Shown here: positions 45,379-54,799 of the stretch, piece after piece | Position numbering within the stretch: position 1 is the first letter of the stretch | How the letters are laid out: every line of letters starts with the position of its first letter | Source of the DNA: Ancylobacter koreensis | GTDB lineage: Bacteria; Pseudomonadota; Alphaproteobacteria; Rhizobiales; Xanthobacteraceae | DNA: 64,000 nucleotides | Direction: 5' to 3' | Assembly (NCBI RefSeq): GCF_023016525.1 | Contig: NZ_JALKCG010000001.1 | Location: 868,001 to 932,000, forward strand | Made by a program: the position numbers and the translations under genes | The notes under the pieces: model-generated | Databases searched by the model: none | What the model was told of the DNA's origin: nothing | Seen by the model: only the letters and a program-made list of their open reading frames with translations

Positions 45379-46491
45379 TCAGCGCGCGAACGGCCACATC
45401 GGCGGCGTGCCGACCTGTCCGCGATGGCGCAGGAAATGGTCCGCCAGCACGCAGGCCACCATGGCCTCGCCCACCGGCACGGCGCGAATGCCCACGCACG
45501 GGTCGTGCCGGCCCTTCGTCACCACGTCGGCGTCCTCGCCATGGCGCGTCACCGTGTGGCGCGGGGTGAGGATGGAGGAGGTCGGCTTCACCGCGAAGCG
45601 CGCCACTACCGGCTGGCCGGTGGAGATGCCGCCGAGTATGCCGCCGGCATGATTGGCGAGGAAGACCGGGCGGCCGTCATTGCCCATGCGCATCTCGTCG
45701 GCATTGCTCTCGCCGGTGAGCGCGGCGCTGGCGAAGCCCTCGCCGATCTCCACGCCCTTCACCGCGTTGATGCTCATCAGCGCGCCTGCAAGGTCAGCGT
45801 CGAGCTTGCCGCAGATCGGCGCGCCGAGGCCCGGCGGCACGCCCTCGGCCACCACCTCGATCACCGCACCGACCGAGGAGCCCGCCTTGCGGATGCCGTC
45901 GAGATAGTCCGCCATGCGCGCGGCGGCCTGCGCGTCGGGGCAGAAGAACGGGTTGCGGCCGATTTCGGCGTCGTCCCAGTTGGCCCGGTCGATGCTGATC
46001 TCGCCCATCTGCACCAGCGCGCCGGTGACGGTGACGCCGGGCAGCACCTTCGCCGCGATGGCGCCGGCGGCAACGCGCACCGCCGTCTCGCGCGCCGAGG
46101 AGCGACCGCCGCCGCGATGGTCGCGCAGGCCGTATTTCACGTCATAGGCGTAGTCGGCATGGCCGGGGCGGTAGCTCTCCGAAATCGCCGAATAATCCTT
46201 GGAGCGCTGGTCGACATTCTCGATCAGGAAGCCGATCGGCGTTCCCGTCGAAACCAGCGTGCCGTCCTCTTCCGCGAGCGTGCCGGAGAGGATCTTTACC
46301 TCGTCCGGCTCGCGGCGCTGGGTGGTGAAGCGCGACTGGCCGGGGCGGCGGCGGTCGAGCGCGCCCTGCACTTCCTCCAGCCGGAAGCGGATGCCGGGGG
46401 GGCAGCCGTCGATGACGCCGCCAATGGCCGGGCCGTGGCTCTCGCCGAAGGTGGTGACGCGGAAGAGCTGGCCGAAAGTGTTGAAGGACAT
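45379..46491 (-). CDS. aroC: Chorismate synthase
   Basis: A 370-residue FMN-dependent enzyme that makes chorismate at the end of the shikimate pathway. Signatures are [36 protein letters not shown], then [14 protein letters not shown] and [16 protein letters not shown] near residues 290-305. Full length. It is upstream of ribBX in the same direction, with the palindrome in the 84-base gap. Confidence 0.98.
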   Translation of the reverse strand: MSFNTFGQLFRVTTFGESHGPAIGGVIDGCPPGIRFRLEEVQGALDRRRPGQSRFTTQRREPDEVKILSGTLAEEDGTLVSTGTPIGFLIENVDQRSKDYSAISESYRPGHADYAYDVKYGLRDHRGGGRSSARETAVRVAAGAIAAKVLPGVTVTGALVQMGEISIDRANWDDAEIGRNPFFCPDAQAAARMADYLDGIRKAGSSVGAVIEVVAEGVPPGLGAPICGKLDADLAGALMSINAVKGVEIGEGFASAALTGESNADEMRMGNDGRPVFLANHAGGILGGISTGQPVVARFAVKPTSSILTPRHTVTRHGEDADVVTKGRHDPCVGIRAVPVGEAMVACVLADHFLRHRGQVGTPPMWPFAR

Positions 46492-46648
46492 TGCGGTTCC
46501 GCTGCCGGAAATAAAGGGCCCGCGCGGCTTCTAGGCGCCCGCGCGGCGGGCGTCAAACGCCGTCCGCCCGGCCAATCTTGCCACAGGCCGTGGAGAATGG
46601 CGGCATTCGTGCTACATAGCACCAGCCAAGAGGCTTATCCCATCACCC

Positions 46649-47968
46649 ATGCCATTATTTGAAATCGCTGTCGTAATCCTGCTCGTGCTCATCAACGGCG
46701 TCCTCGCCATGGCCGAGCTCTCCGTCGTCTCCGCCCGTCCGGCGCGCCTGCGCGCCATGGCCGACAACGGCACGCGCGGCGCGCGTCTCGCGCTGCAGCT
46801 TGCCGCCGATCCGGGGCGCTTCCTTTCCACGGTCCAGATCGGCATCACGCTGATCGGCATTCTCGCCGGCGCCTTCTCGGGCGCCACGCTCGGCGAGATG
46901 CTGGGCCGCTGGCTCGAAACCCAGGGCGTTTCGCACGGCCTCTCCGATGGACTGGGCTACGCCATCGTCGTCGCGGCGATCACCTATATCTCGCTGATCA
47001 TCGGCGAACTCATCCCCAAGCGTCTGGCGCTGCAGAACCCGGAGAAGCTGGCGAGCCTCATCGCCCCGTTGATGATGCTGCTCTCGCGGGTCGCCGCACC
47101 GGCGGTGTGGCTGCTCGACATCTCCTCCCGCCTCGTGCTGCGCCTTCTCGGCGAGCATGGCCGCGCCGGCGAGAACAACGTCACCGACGAGGAGATCCGC
47201 GCCATCGTCGCCGAGGCGGAGACCGCCGGGGTGATCGACCCGGACGAGCGGCGGATGATCGCCGGCGTCATGCGCCTCGCCGACCGGCCGGTGCGCGCGG
47301 TCATGACACCGCGCACCGACGTCGACTGGATCGACCTCACCGACGATCCCGATGCGGTGCGCAAGACCATCCGCGAGACGCGCCACACCCGCATGCCCGC
47401 CTGCGAGGGCACGCCGGAGGAGAGCGTCGGCGTCATCGACATACGCGACCTGCTGGAAGCCTATCTCGACGGCGAGATGCCGGACCCCCGCCGCTTCGTG
47501 AAGCCCGCCGCCGTGCTGGTGGAGACGGCCGGCGCGCTCGACGCCATGAAGCTGCTGCGCCACGCGGAATCGCCGCTGGCGCTGGTGGTCGACGAATATG
47601 GCTCGATGGTCGGCATCCTCACCCCGGCGGACCTGCTCGACGCCATCGCCGGCTCGGTGGTGCTCGACGAGGCCGGGCAGGCCAAGCCCGACATGCTGGA
47701 GCGCGCGGACGGTTCCTATCTCATCGCCGGCTCGACGCCGATCGACGAGATGGGCGACCTGCTCGGCATCCGCATCCCCGCCGACGCCGATTTCCACACG
47801 GCGGCGGGCTTCGTGCTGCACGAGCTCAAGGCGCTGCCGCAGGAAGGCACCGTCTTCGAGACGATGGGCTGGCGTTTCGAGGTCGTCGACATGGACGGCC
47901 GCCGCGTCGACAAGCTGCTGGTAAGCCGCGCCGTGACGCCGCGGCGTCACGCGCCGCTGATGGGCTGA
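46649..47968 (+). CDS. CNNM/CorC-type hemolysin-family transporter
   Basis: A 439-residue membrane protein. The N-terminal DUF21 (CNNM) domain has about four helices (FEIAVVILLVLINGVLAMAELSVV, then GITLIGILAGAFSGATLGEML). Two CBS motifs follow (RAVMTPRTDVDWI, EDESP-like VVDEYGSMVGILTPADLLDAIAG), and a C-terminal CorC_HlyC domain (GDLLGIRIPADADFHTAAGFVL). The family is proposed to export Mg2+ or act in divalent metal homeostasis; the hemolysin name is historical. Confidence 0.94.
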   Translation: MPLFEIAVVILLVLINGVLAMAELSVVSARPARLRAMADNGTRGARLALQLAADPGRFLSTVQIGITLIGILAGAFSGATLGEMLGRWLETQGVSHGLSDGLGYAIVVAAITYISLIIGELIPKRLALQNPEKLASLIAPLMMLLSRVAAPAVWLLDISSRLVLRLLGEHGRAGENNVTDEEIRAIVAEAETAGVIDPDERRMIAGVMRLADRPVRAVMTPRTDVDWIDLTDDPDAVRKTIRETRHTRMPACEGTPEESVGVIDIRDLLEAYLDGEMPDPRRFVKPAAVLVETAGALDAMKLLRHAESPLALVVDEYGSMVGILTPADLLDAIAGSVVLDEAGQAKPDMLERADGSYLIAGSTPIDEMGDLLGIRIPADADFHTAAGFVLHELKALPQEGTVFETMGWRFEVVDMDGRRVDKLLVSRAVTPRRHAPLMG

Positions 47969-47983
47969 CCGGCGCGGTGCCTC

Positions 47984-48202
47984 TCAGCGCAGCGTCGCCT
48001 CGCCGGTGACGATCGGGGCGGGAGCCGGCACGCCGCCATAGCGCGTGCCGACCCCGACCACAACGGTGACGATGGCGACCGCGAGGGCGGCGGCGATGAG
48101 CCCGTATTCGAGCCCGGTGCCGTGCGAGCGGCGGGCGACGGCGGCGCGGCGCCGCGACGCCAGCCCCCGTCCCGCCAGATCCCGTTCCACCATTTCTCTC
48201 AT
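47984..48202 (-). CDS. Flp/TadA-type pilin-like short protein
   Basis: A 72-residue protein from ATG 48202. A basic 30-residue leader precedes GTGLEYGLIAAALAVAIVTVVVG, which resembles the hydrophobic start of Flp pilins (usually G-xxxx-EYGLIAA, with Glu at +5). Here the residue before the predicted cut would be His rather than Gly, and the leader is longer than usual. No tad genes lie nearby. Two CtrA-like half-sites are upstream at 48340-48371. A second ATG at 48193 gives a 69-residue form. Confidence 0.65.
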   Translation of the reverse strand: MREMVERDLAGRGLASRRRAAVARRSHGTGLEYGLIAAALAVAIVTVVVGVGTRYGGVPAPAPIVTGEATLR

Positions 48203-48339
48203 GGTCTGTCTCTGCCTGAACTCATCCGCAGGGCATCTGTCTGAACAGATTTTCTTGTGCGGCCACCGTGCGCCGCAGACCTTGCCCACGCGTTAAAACC
48301 CGCGCTCCCGACGGGGCGCGGCGTCCTGTGCTTCGGCCT

Positions 48340-48371
48340 GTGGTTAATGTTTGCCGCGCCGGAATGGTTAA
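48340..48371 (-). promoter_or_regulatory. Paired CtrA-like half-sites upstream of the Flp-like gene
   Basis: On the minus strand TTAACCAT (48364-48371) and TTAACCAC (48340-48347) are direct repeats 24 bases apart. TTAACCAT is a known CtrA motif in Caulobacter. They lie 138-170 bases before the pilin-like start and downstream of the hrpB stop, so only that gene is served. Confidence 0.5.
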
Positions 48372-48403
48372 TGCTTCGCGGCGGCGCCAGCGCCTGAGGC
48401 GCG

Positions 48404-50878
48404 TCAGCCGCGCGGCTTGGCGCGACGGGTCGGTTCGGCCTCGGCCGGGTTTTCCGGCCAGGGATGGCGGGGATAGCGCCCGCGCATGTCGGCGCGCACG
48501 TCGCGCCACGAGCCGGACCAGAAGGCCGGCAGATCGCGGGTGAGCTGGATTGGCCGGTGCGCGGGAGAGAGCAAGGCGAGAGTGAGAGGCACGCGTCCGC
48601 CCGCGATGGCTGGGTGCGTCTTGAGGCCGAACAGTTCCTGAACGCGCACGCTCAGGCTGGGCCCGCCCTCGGCGGCGTAGTCGATGGGCAGGCGCGAGCC
48701 GGTCGGCACCTCGAAATGGCTCGGCGCCTCCTCCGCCATGCGCCGCGCCAGTTCCCACGGCACCAGCCCGGACAGCGCGCGGCCCAGTACCTCGGCGTCG
48801 ATCTGGCCAAGCGCGGTGAGCCCGTCGAGCTGCGGCGCCAGCCAGCCTTCCACCTGCGCGGCGAGGGCGGGCCAGGAGAGGTCCGGCCAGAGATCGGGCG
48901 TGCTCGCATGGAGAAAACGGGCGCGGTCGAGCCACTGGCGCTGGTGATCCGACCAGTCCAGCCGTTCCAGCCCTCGCGCGGCCGCGGCGCGCGCGAGGGC
49001 GCGCGAGGTTTCGGGACCGGGCTTCAGCGCGGCGGTGCGCTCGGCGAGCACCAGCGAGCCCAGCCGGCGCACATGGCGCGCGCGCAGGGCGCCGGAGGCG
49101 GCATCGAAGCCGGTCTCGACGCCCTCGGCGATGGCGCCGCCGAATTCCGTCTCCAGCTCGGCCTCCGCGAGTTCCGCGGCGAGCAGGATGCGCGCCTCAT
49201 CCGCCGTTCCGGTGAGTTCGGCGACGGCGAGAGTGCGTGCGCGGGCGAGCGGCGAGGCGGGGTCGAGCGCCGCGCCGCGCCCGTTGGCCAGCACGAAACG
49301 CCGCCCGTCGCCGCGCCCCCGCGCGATGCGGTCGGGGAAGGCCAGCGCCAGCAAAACGGCCGGCGAGGGGCGTGGGCCTCCCGCGCGGCCGGCGGTCAGC
49401 CGCTCCGCTTCGGCTGCCCAGCGTTCCGCCAGCCGGCGGGCCTCCTCGGCGCGGCGCGAGCGGTCGCGGGCGAAATCGTCGAGCCGGTGGGCGAGGTCGG
49501 GCGCGTCGCCGCCGAGTCCGCGCTCGGAGACGAGGGCGGCGATCCGGGCCGCCTCCTCGCCGGCACCGCGCCGGGCACCCTCGATCACCATGCGGGCGAG
49601 GCGCGGCTCCAGCGGCAGGCGGGCCATGGCGCGCCCGTCCGCGCTCACCTGTCCGTCCGGCTCCAGCGCGCCAAGCGCGACGAGGAGCGCGCGGGCCTCC
49701 TTCACCGCCGCGTCGGGCGGGGGATCGAGGAAGGCGAGCGTCGCGGGATCGCGCGCGCCCCAGACCGCGAGGTCGAGCACGAGGCGGGAGAGGTCGGCAG
49801 CGAGGATCTCGGGCGTGGCGAAAGCCGGCAGGCTCGCCGTCTCCGGTTCGCTCCACAGGCGCAGGCACACGCCGGGCTCGGTGCGGCCGGCGCGGCCGCG
49901 CCGCTGGTCGGCGGCGGCGCGGGACACCCGTACGGTCTCCAGCCGGGTCAGCCCGACGCCCGGCTCGAAGCGCGGTACGCGTGCGAACCCGCTGTCGACG
50001 ACGAGGCGCACGCCCTCGATGGTCAGGCTGGTCTCGGCGATGGAGGTGGCGAGGACCACCTTGCGCCGTCCGGCGGGCGCCGGAGCGATGGCACGGTCCT
50101 GCTCGACGGGGGGAAGCGCGCCGTAGAGCGGGGCGATGTCGACGGCGGGGTCCGCGACGGCCTCGCGCAGCAGCCGCTCGGCACGGCGAATCTCGCCGGC
50201 ACCGGGCAGGAAGGCGAGGACGGAGCCGCTCTCGCTTCGCAGCGCCCGCAGCACCGCCTCGACGATCTGCCGCTCGACCGGCGCGCGCGGGTCGCGGCCG
50301 AGATAGCGCGTCTCGACCGGATAGGCCCGGCCCAGACTCTCGATCACCGGCGCGCCCGCGAGCAGGGCGGCGACGCGGGCGCCGTCGAGCGTGGCGGACA
50401 TGACGAGAAGGCGCAGGTCCTCGCGCAGCGCGCCCTGCGCATCAAGGGCCAAAGCGAGGCCGAGATCGGCGTCGAGGCTGCGCTCGTGGAACTCGTCGAA
50501 CAGCACGGCGGCGACGCCGGAAAGCTCCGGGTCGTCCAGCATCATGCGGGTGAAGATGCCCTCGGTGATCAGCTCGATGCGAGTGTTCCGCCCGACCTTC
50601 GAGCCGAAGCGGGCGCGGTAGCCGACGCTCTGGCCGGCGGCCTCACCCAGCGTTGCCGCCATGCGCTCGGCCGCCGCGCGGGCGGCGAGGCGGCGCGGTT
50701 CCAGCACGAGGATCTTGCGTCCCGCCACCCATGGCTCGCCGAGGAGGGCGAGCGGCACGCGCGTCGTCTTGCCCGCGCCTGGCGGGGCGACCAGCACGGC
50801 GGCATTGCCCGCACGCAGGGCGGCAGTCAGTTCCGGCAGGGCGTCGTCGATGGGGAGGGGGGCGAGTGGCGCGGGCAT
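48404..50878 (-). CDS. hrpB: ATP-dependent helicase HrpB
   Basis: An 824-residue DEAH-box helicase. Walker A is PPGAGKTT near residues 34-41, the DEAH-box variant DEFHERSLDADLGLA is near residue 130, and the RNA-helicase motif IAETSLTIEGVRLVVDSG follows. The HrpB-specific C-terminal region ends PAFWSGSWRDVRADMRGRYPRHPWPENP. The role is proposed in RNA metabolism but is poorly defined. The start is at 50878; repeats occupy the 280 bases upstream. Confidence 0.97.
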   Translation of the reverse strand: MPAPLAPLPIDDALPELTAALRAGNAAVLVAPPGAGKTTRVPLALLGEPWVAGRKILVLEPRRLAARAAAERMAATLGEAAGQSVGYRARFGSKVGRNTRIELITEGIFTRMMLDDPELSGVAAVLFDEFHERSLDADLGLALALDAQGALREDLRLLVMSATLDGARVAALLAGAPVIESLGRAYPVETRYLGRDPRAPVERQIVEAVLRALRSESGSVLAFLPGAGEIRRAERLLREAVADPAVDIAPLYGALPPVEQDRAIAPAPAGRRKVVLATSIAETSLTIEGVRLVVDSGFARVPRFEPGVGLTRLETVRVSRAAADQRRGRAGRTEPGVCLRLWSEPETASLPAFATPEILAADLSRLVLDLAVWGARDPATLAFLDPPPDAAVKEARALLVALGALEPDGQVSADGRAMARLPLEPRLARMVIEGARRGAGEEAARIAALVSERGLGGDAPDLAHRLDDFARDRSRRAEEARRLAERWAAEAERLTAGRAGGPRPSPAVLLALAFPDRIARGRGDGRRFVLANGRGAALDPASPLARARTLAVAELTGTADEARILLAAELAEAELETEFGGAIAEGVETGFDAASGALRARHVRRLGSLVLAERTAALKPGPETSRALARAAAARGLERLDWSDHQRQWLDRARFLHASTPDLWPDLSWPALAAQVEGWLAPQLDGLTALGQIDAEVLGRALSGLVPWELARRMAEEAPSHFEVPTGSRLPIDYAAEGGPSLSVRVQELFGLKTHPAIAGGRVPLTLALLSPAHRPIQLTRDLPAFWSGSWRDVRADMRGRYPRHPWPENPAEAEPTRRAKPRG

Positions 50879-50929
50879 GGCGCAGGGCTATACAGCCGGC
50901 TGGCCGATTGCGGAACTGTCGGGCGGGAA

Positions 50930-51020
50930 CGTCATCCCGGAACGGCCTCGGCCGTATCGGGATCTTCCGCGAATTCGGCGCGCGATCCCGGACATTGCCT
51001 GCGGCAATTCCGGGATGACG
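50930..51020. repeat. Palindromic intergenic element (REP-like) with 12-bp inverted ends
   Basis: The element is bounded by CGTCATCCCGGA (50930-50941) and TCCGGGATGACG (51009-51020), perfect inverted repeats. Inside are further complementary arms around ATCCCG and CGGGAT. It matches the hairpins at 16853, 17018 and 58041. Confidence 0.8.
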
Positions 51021-51037
51021 ATCTGAGCTTTCTAAGA

Positions 51038-51115
51038 CGTCATCCCCGGGCTTGACCCGGGGATCCATGAGTTTCGGTCAAGCTGTGGACGGCCGGGCCA
51101 AGCCCGGCCATGACG
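51038..51115. repeat. Second REP-like element with two strong hairpins
   Basis: ATCCCCGGG (51042-51050), loop CTTGA, CCCGGGGAT (51056-51064) forms one hairpin; GGCCGGGC (51091-51098), CAA, GCCCGGCC (51102-51109) forms the other. The element is bounded by CGTCAT and ATGACG. Together with the adjacent element it fills the hrpB upstream region. Confidence 0.85.
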
Positions 51116-51161
51116 GCGTGCCGCCGGAGAAGCTCCGCCGGGCGGCGTTTAGCCGGTCCGC

Positions 51162-52496
51162 TCAGAAGATCTTGTCGAGCACCCGGCCCATCTTCTCGAC
51201 GATCTCGCCCATCTGGCTCTCGCTGACGATGAGCGGGGGGCTGACGGCGAAGGTGTCGCCGGCGGTGCGCACCATCATGCCTTCCTCGTGGAACAGGCGC
51301 TCCATGCCTTCATAGGCGCGCCGGCCGACGCCGTCCGCGCGCGACTCGAAATCCACCGCGCCGACGAGGCCGACGGTGCGGATGTCGAGCACGCCGGGCT
51401 TGGAGCGCAGCGTGTGGAAGGCGTCCGCCCAGATCGGCTCCATCTGGCGGGCGCGCTCGAACAGGCCTTCCTCGCGGTAGAGGTCGAGCGTGGCGAGCGA
51501 GGCGGCGCAGGCCAGCGGATGCGCCGAATAGGTGTAGCCGTGGAACAGGTCGATGACCGGATCGTCGCTCTTCACGAAGGTGTCGTAGATGTGCTTGCGC
51601 ACCAGCACGCCGCCCATCGGCACCGCGCCCGAGGTGACGCCCTTGGCGAAGGTGATCATGTCGGGCACCACGCCGTAGCGCTCGGCGGCGAAGGCATAGC
51701 CGAGGCGGCCGAAGCCGGTGATGACCTCGTCGAAGATCAGCAGGATGCCGTACTTGTCGCAGATCTCGCGCAGGCGCTTGAGATAGCCGACCGGGGCGGG
51801 GATGGCGCCGGTGGAGCCGGCCATCGGCTCGACGATGACGGCGGCGATGGTCGAGGCGTCGTGCAGGGCGACGAGGTTCTCCAGCGCATCGGCGCGCTCG
51901 GCGCCCCACTCCGGCTCGCCCTTCGAGAAGGCCTGCTTCTCGCGGTTATAGGTGTGCGGCAGGTGGTCGATGCCGGGAAGCAGCGAGCCGAACAGCTTGC
52001 GGTTCGGCGACATGCCGCCGACCGAGATGCCGCCGAAGCCGACGCCGTGATAGCCGCGCTCGCGGCCGATGAGGCGGGTGCGCGTCGCGTTGCCCTTGGT
52101 GGCGTGGTAGGCGAGGGCGATCTTCAGCGCGGTGTCGCCGGCTTCCGAGCCCGAATTGCACAGGAACACGTGGTCGAGATCGCCCGGCGCCAGCGCGGCG
52201 ATGCGGGCGGAGACCGCAAAGGCCTTGGGATGGCCGTACTGGAAGGGCGGGGCGAAGTCCATCTCGGCTGCCTGCGCCTGGATCGCCGCGACGATCGGGT
52301 CGCGGTTATGGCCGGCATTCGCGCACCACAGGCCCGCGGTGGCGTCGAGCACGGCCCGGCCTTCCGGCGTGTAGTAGTGCATGTCCTTCGACCGCGACAG
52401 CAGACGCGGGCGCGCCTTGAACGCCCGGTTGGGCGTAAAGGGCATGAAGAAGGCTTCCAGATCGTTCGGGCTGGCGGCGGACGAGTAAGCGGACAT
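51162..52496 (-). CDS. Class III omega-aminotransferase (beta-alanine:pyruvate type)
   Basis: A 444-residue PLP enzyme. The N-terminus MPFTPNRAFKARPRLL and AGLWCANAGHNRDPI, then FLCNSGSEAGDTALKIA and the PLP Lys in ITFAKGVTSGAVPMGGV are typical of omega-amino acid:pyruvate transaminases. IFDEVITGFGRLG contains the PLP-pyridine Asp. It may act on beta-alanine or other amines; the substrate is inferred from family. ATG 52496 is followed by MSAYSSAASPNDLEAF. Upstream lies a hairpin at 52557. Confidence 0.93.
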   Translation of the reverse strand: MSAYSSAASPNDLEAFFMPFTPNRAFKARPRLLSRSKDMHYYTPEGRAVLDATAGLWCANAGHNRDPIVAAIQAQAAEMDFAPPFQYGHPKAFAVSARIAALAPGDLDHVFLCNSGSEAGDTALKIALAYHATKGNATRTRLIGRERGYHGVGFGGISVGGMSPNRKLFGSLLPGIDHLPHTYNREKQAFSKGEPEWGAERADALENLVALHDASTIAAVIVEPMAGSTGAIPAPVGYLKRLREICDKYGILLIFDEVITGFGRLGYAFAAERYGVVPDMITFAKGVTSGAVPMGGVLVRKHIYDTFVKSDDPVIDLFHGYTYSAHPLACAASLATLDLYREEGLFERARQMEPIWADAFHTLRSKPGVLDIRTVGLVGAVDFESRADGVGRRAYEGMERLFHEEGMMVRTAGDTFAVSPPLIVSESQMGEIVEKMGRVLDKIF

Positions 52497-52549
52497 GGAG
52501 AACTCCGGCTGAAACGGCTGGTGGGACGGGCCGCGCTTTTTTAGTCATG

Positions 52550-52577
52550 TATAATGCGTGAGCATCGGACGCTCACG
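52550..52577 (+). promoter_or_regulatory. TATAAT box followed by an inverted repeat
   Basis: TATAAT at 52550-52555 is followed by CGTGAGC (52557-52563), seven bases, then GCTCACG (52571-52577). The site lies between the divergent aminotransferase and TPR-protein genes. No good -35 partner was found on either strand. Confidence 0.4.
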
Positions 52578-52723
52578 AGAAATAATCATGATGTGATCAC
52601 TTTCCCTTCTGCCGTGTCGCAGGGCGCCTTGACCGCGCACCCCCTTCACGGCCATCAACTCGCCGCAAGCCGTGATAAAGTCACCTTGCGTCAGGATTCC
52701 CCGCCTCGCGGAGAAGGCCGCCG

Positions 52724-54700
52724 GTGCCCGTTCCGGGACCGGACCCAGCACAGGACCGCGCAGTGCCCGAGAGCACGACCGCCGGCAGCGCCGACACCGC
52801 CACGGTAACGGCCGCAGTCCCCGTCAGCGTCCCGCCCGAGACGGTGCGGCGGGCGCTCGCGCATGTGCTCGATTCCGAGGAACTGCGCTCCTCGCCCCAG
52901 CTCTCCAACATATTGCGCTTCGTGGTCGAGGCGACGCTTGAGGGGCGCAGCGAGGCCATCAAGGGCTACACCATCGCCGTCGAGGCGCTGGGCCGCGACG
53001 CCTCCTTCGATCCGCAGGCCGACCCCATCGTGCGGGTGGAAGCCACCCGGCTGCGGCGCGCGCTGGAGCGCTATTACGCCGGCGCCGGCGCGGCGGACGA
53101 GATCGAGATCGTGGTGCCGCGCGGCAGCTATGTCCCGCAATTCGTGCCGCGCGGGCTGGCCGCCGGGGAGCCCGTCGCCGAGCTTCCGATCGTGGAAGAG
53201 GGGCCGTCCGCCGAGGCGGTGCCCTTGCCGCCGCGCGGGTCCGCCCCATCTCCCGCCGCTCCCGTGCCGCCCGCCGCGCCGCGCCGCCGGCGTCCGCTGC
53301 GTGCCGCCGCGCTCGGCCTGTTCGCGCTGCTGGCGCTGATGTTCGTCGCCGGGCTGGCGGCGGAGACCTTCGACCCGCCGGGCTGGCGCGCGCTGATCAC
53401 CAGCGCCGCCTGGCAGCCCATCGAGCGGGCCAACCGGCTGGGCATCCCGCTGGTCGAGGTGCGCGCCTTCGACGCCACGGGCGGCGCGCCGCTGCCGCCG
53501 AGCGAGATCGCCCGCAGCGCCGGCGCGGTGAGCAGCGGCGATTTCACCGCGCGCGCCATCGAGGTGCGGGTGCGCGACGCTCTCGCCCGCTTCGACCTGC
53601 TCGACGTGCTGGCGAGCCCGGATGCGCGCCCCTCGCTGCGCTGCAGTGCCGAGGGCACCTCGCCCCATTCGGTGTTCGCGCTCGGCGGGCTGGTGGAGAA
53701 TCATGACGACGGCAGCCTCTCGCTGCTGCTGCGCCTCTCGGACCTGTGCGACGGCACCATCGTGTGGTCGCACGAATTCGACAGCCTGCGGCGCGGCGGC
53801 GACCCGAGCGCGGCCGAGGTGGCGCTGGTGCGCGACATCATGGCCGCCATAGCCGAGCCCTACGGCATCATCCAGGCCCGCGCCCGTGCCCGCGTCACCG
53901 CCGCCGGCGGGCCGGCCGTCGCCGGGCCCTATGGCTGCGTGCTGATGGCCTATTCCTACTGGCGCTCCTATGCGCCGGGCGAGCACGACCAGGCGCGCGA
54001 CTGTCTGGAGAAGGCGGTGCGCGCCGACGCGACCTTCGCGCTCGGCTATGCGCTGCTGGCCGAACTCTATCTCGACGAGGTGCGCGCCGGCGCCAATCCG
54101 CGCGCCGACGCGCCGGCGCTGAACCGGGCGCTCGCCGCCGCCGAGCAGGCGGTCGAGCTGGCGCCGACCAGCGCCTATGCGCGCCGCGTGCTGATGGACG
54201 TGCATTTCTTCCGCGGCGAGCGCGGCGCCACCGTCGCGGCCGGCGAGGCGGCGCTGGAGCTGAACCCCTACGACGTCGACATCGTGGCCGATTTCGGCGG
54301 CCGGCTGGTGGCGCTGGGCGAGGTCACGCGCGGCGAGGCGATGCTGGCGGGAGCGACGCAGGCGGCGCCCGGCATGCCGCCCTGGGTGGACTATCACCGC
54401 GTCATCGCCGCCTATCTCAAGGGTGACGCCCCGGCGGCGGCGGCGGCGGCCGACCAACTGATGGGCGAGGGCTATGCGCCGGGCCTGCTCGCCCGTGCGC
54501 TGGCCAGCCATATGTCCGGCGAGGACGAGGCGGCACGCACGGACCTGCGCAAGCTGGTCGCCGTCGCACCGGCGTGGAAGGACGAGCCGGAGGCGATGAT
54601 CCACCGCTTCTTCCCCGATCCGGCGATCGCCCGGCGGGTGCGGGCGGACCTTGCCGCCATCGGCCTGCCCCTGCCGGGCACGGCGGCGGCAGCGAACTGA
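52724..54700 (+). CDS. Large membrane-anchored TPR protein with conserved N-terminal module
   Basis: A 658-residue protein starting with GTG at 52724, preceded by GGAGAAGG. The N-terminal ~110 residues (LAHVLDSEELRSSPQLSNILRFVVE, EGRSEAIKGYTIAVEALGR, DPIVRVEATRLRRALERYYAG, GSYVPQFVPR) form a module I have seen in alphaproteobacterial and acidobacterial TPR or cyclase proteins. A Pro-rich linker, one membrane helix (LGLFALLALMFVAGLAAE) and a periplasmic half follow, with TPR-like helices (LDEVRAGANPRADAPALNRALAAAEQAVELAPTSAYA). No catalytic domain is visible. It may sense or scaffold; its target is unknown. Confidence 0.8.
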   Translation: MPVPGPDPAQDRAVPESTTAGSADTATVTAAVPVSVPPETVRRALAHVLDSEELRSSPQLSNILRFVVEATLEGRSEAIKGYTIAVEALGRDASFDPQADPIVRVEATRLRRALERYYAGAGAADEIEIVVPRGSYVPQFVPRGLAAGEPVAELPIVEEGPSAEAVPLPPRGSAPSPAAPVPPAAPRRRRPLRAAALGLFALLALMFVAGLAAETFDPPGWRALITSAAWQPIERANRLGIPLVEVRAFDATGGAPLPPSEIARSAGAVSSGDFTARAIEVRVRDALARFDLLDVLASPDARPSLRCSAEGTSPHSVFALGGLVENHDDGSLSLLLRLSDLCDGTIVWSHEFDSLRRGGDPSAAEVALVRDIMAAIAEPYGIIQARARARVTAAGGPAVAGPYGCVLMAYSYWRSYAPGEHDQARDCLEKAVRADATFALGYALLAELYLDEVRAGANPRADAPALNRALAAAEQAVELAPTSAYARRVLMDVHFFRGERGATVAAGEAALELNPYDVDIVADFGGRLVALGEVTRGEAMLAGATQAAPGMPPWVDYHRVIAAYLKGDAPAAAAAADQLMGEGYAPGLLARALASHMSGEDEAARTDLRKLVAVAPAWKDEPEAMIHRFFPDPAIARRVRADLAAIGLPLPGTAAAAN

Positions 54701-54799
54701 CGCCGCGCCGGCTCCGACGCCGCGTGGCGGGCCGGCGGCGAAGCGGTTATAGCTGTCTGCGCCTTTCCCCGCCTGACATTCGCTACTCGGGACCTTTCC

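Noticed and set aside
45294-45379. FMN riboswitch before ribBX
   Set aside because: The 84-base leader is too short and lacks the conserved RFN stems. A palindrome is present instead.
44314-46662. 782-codon plus-strand frame over ribBX and aroC
   Set aside because: Antisense shadow; contains no recognisable domain.
48464-51055. 863-codon plus-strand frame over hrpB
   Set aside because: Antisense shadow of HrpB with GC-driven composition.
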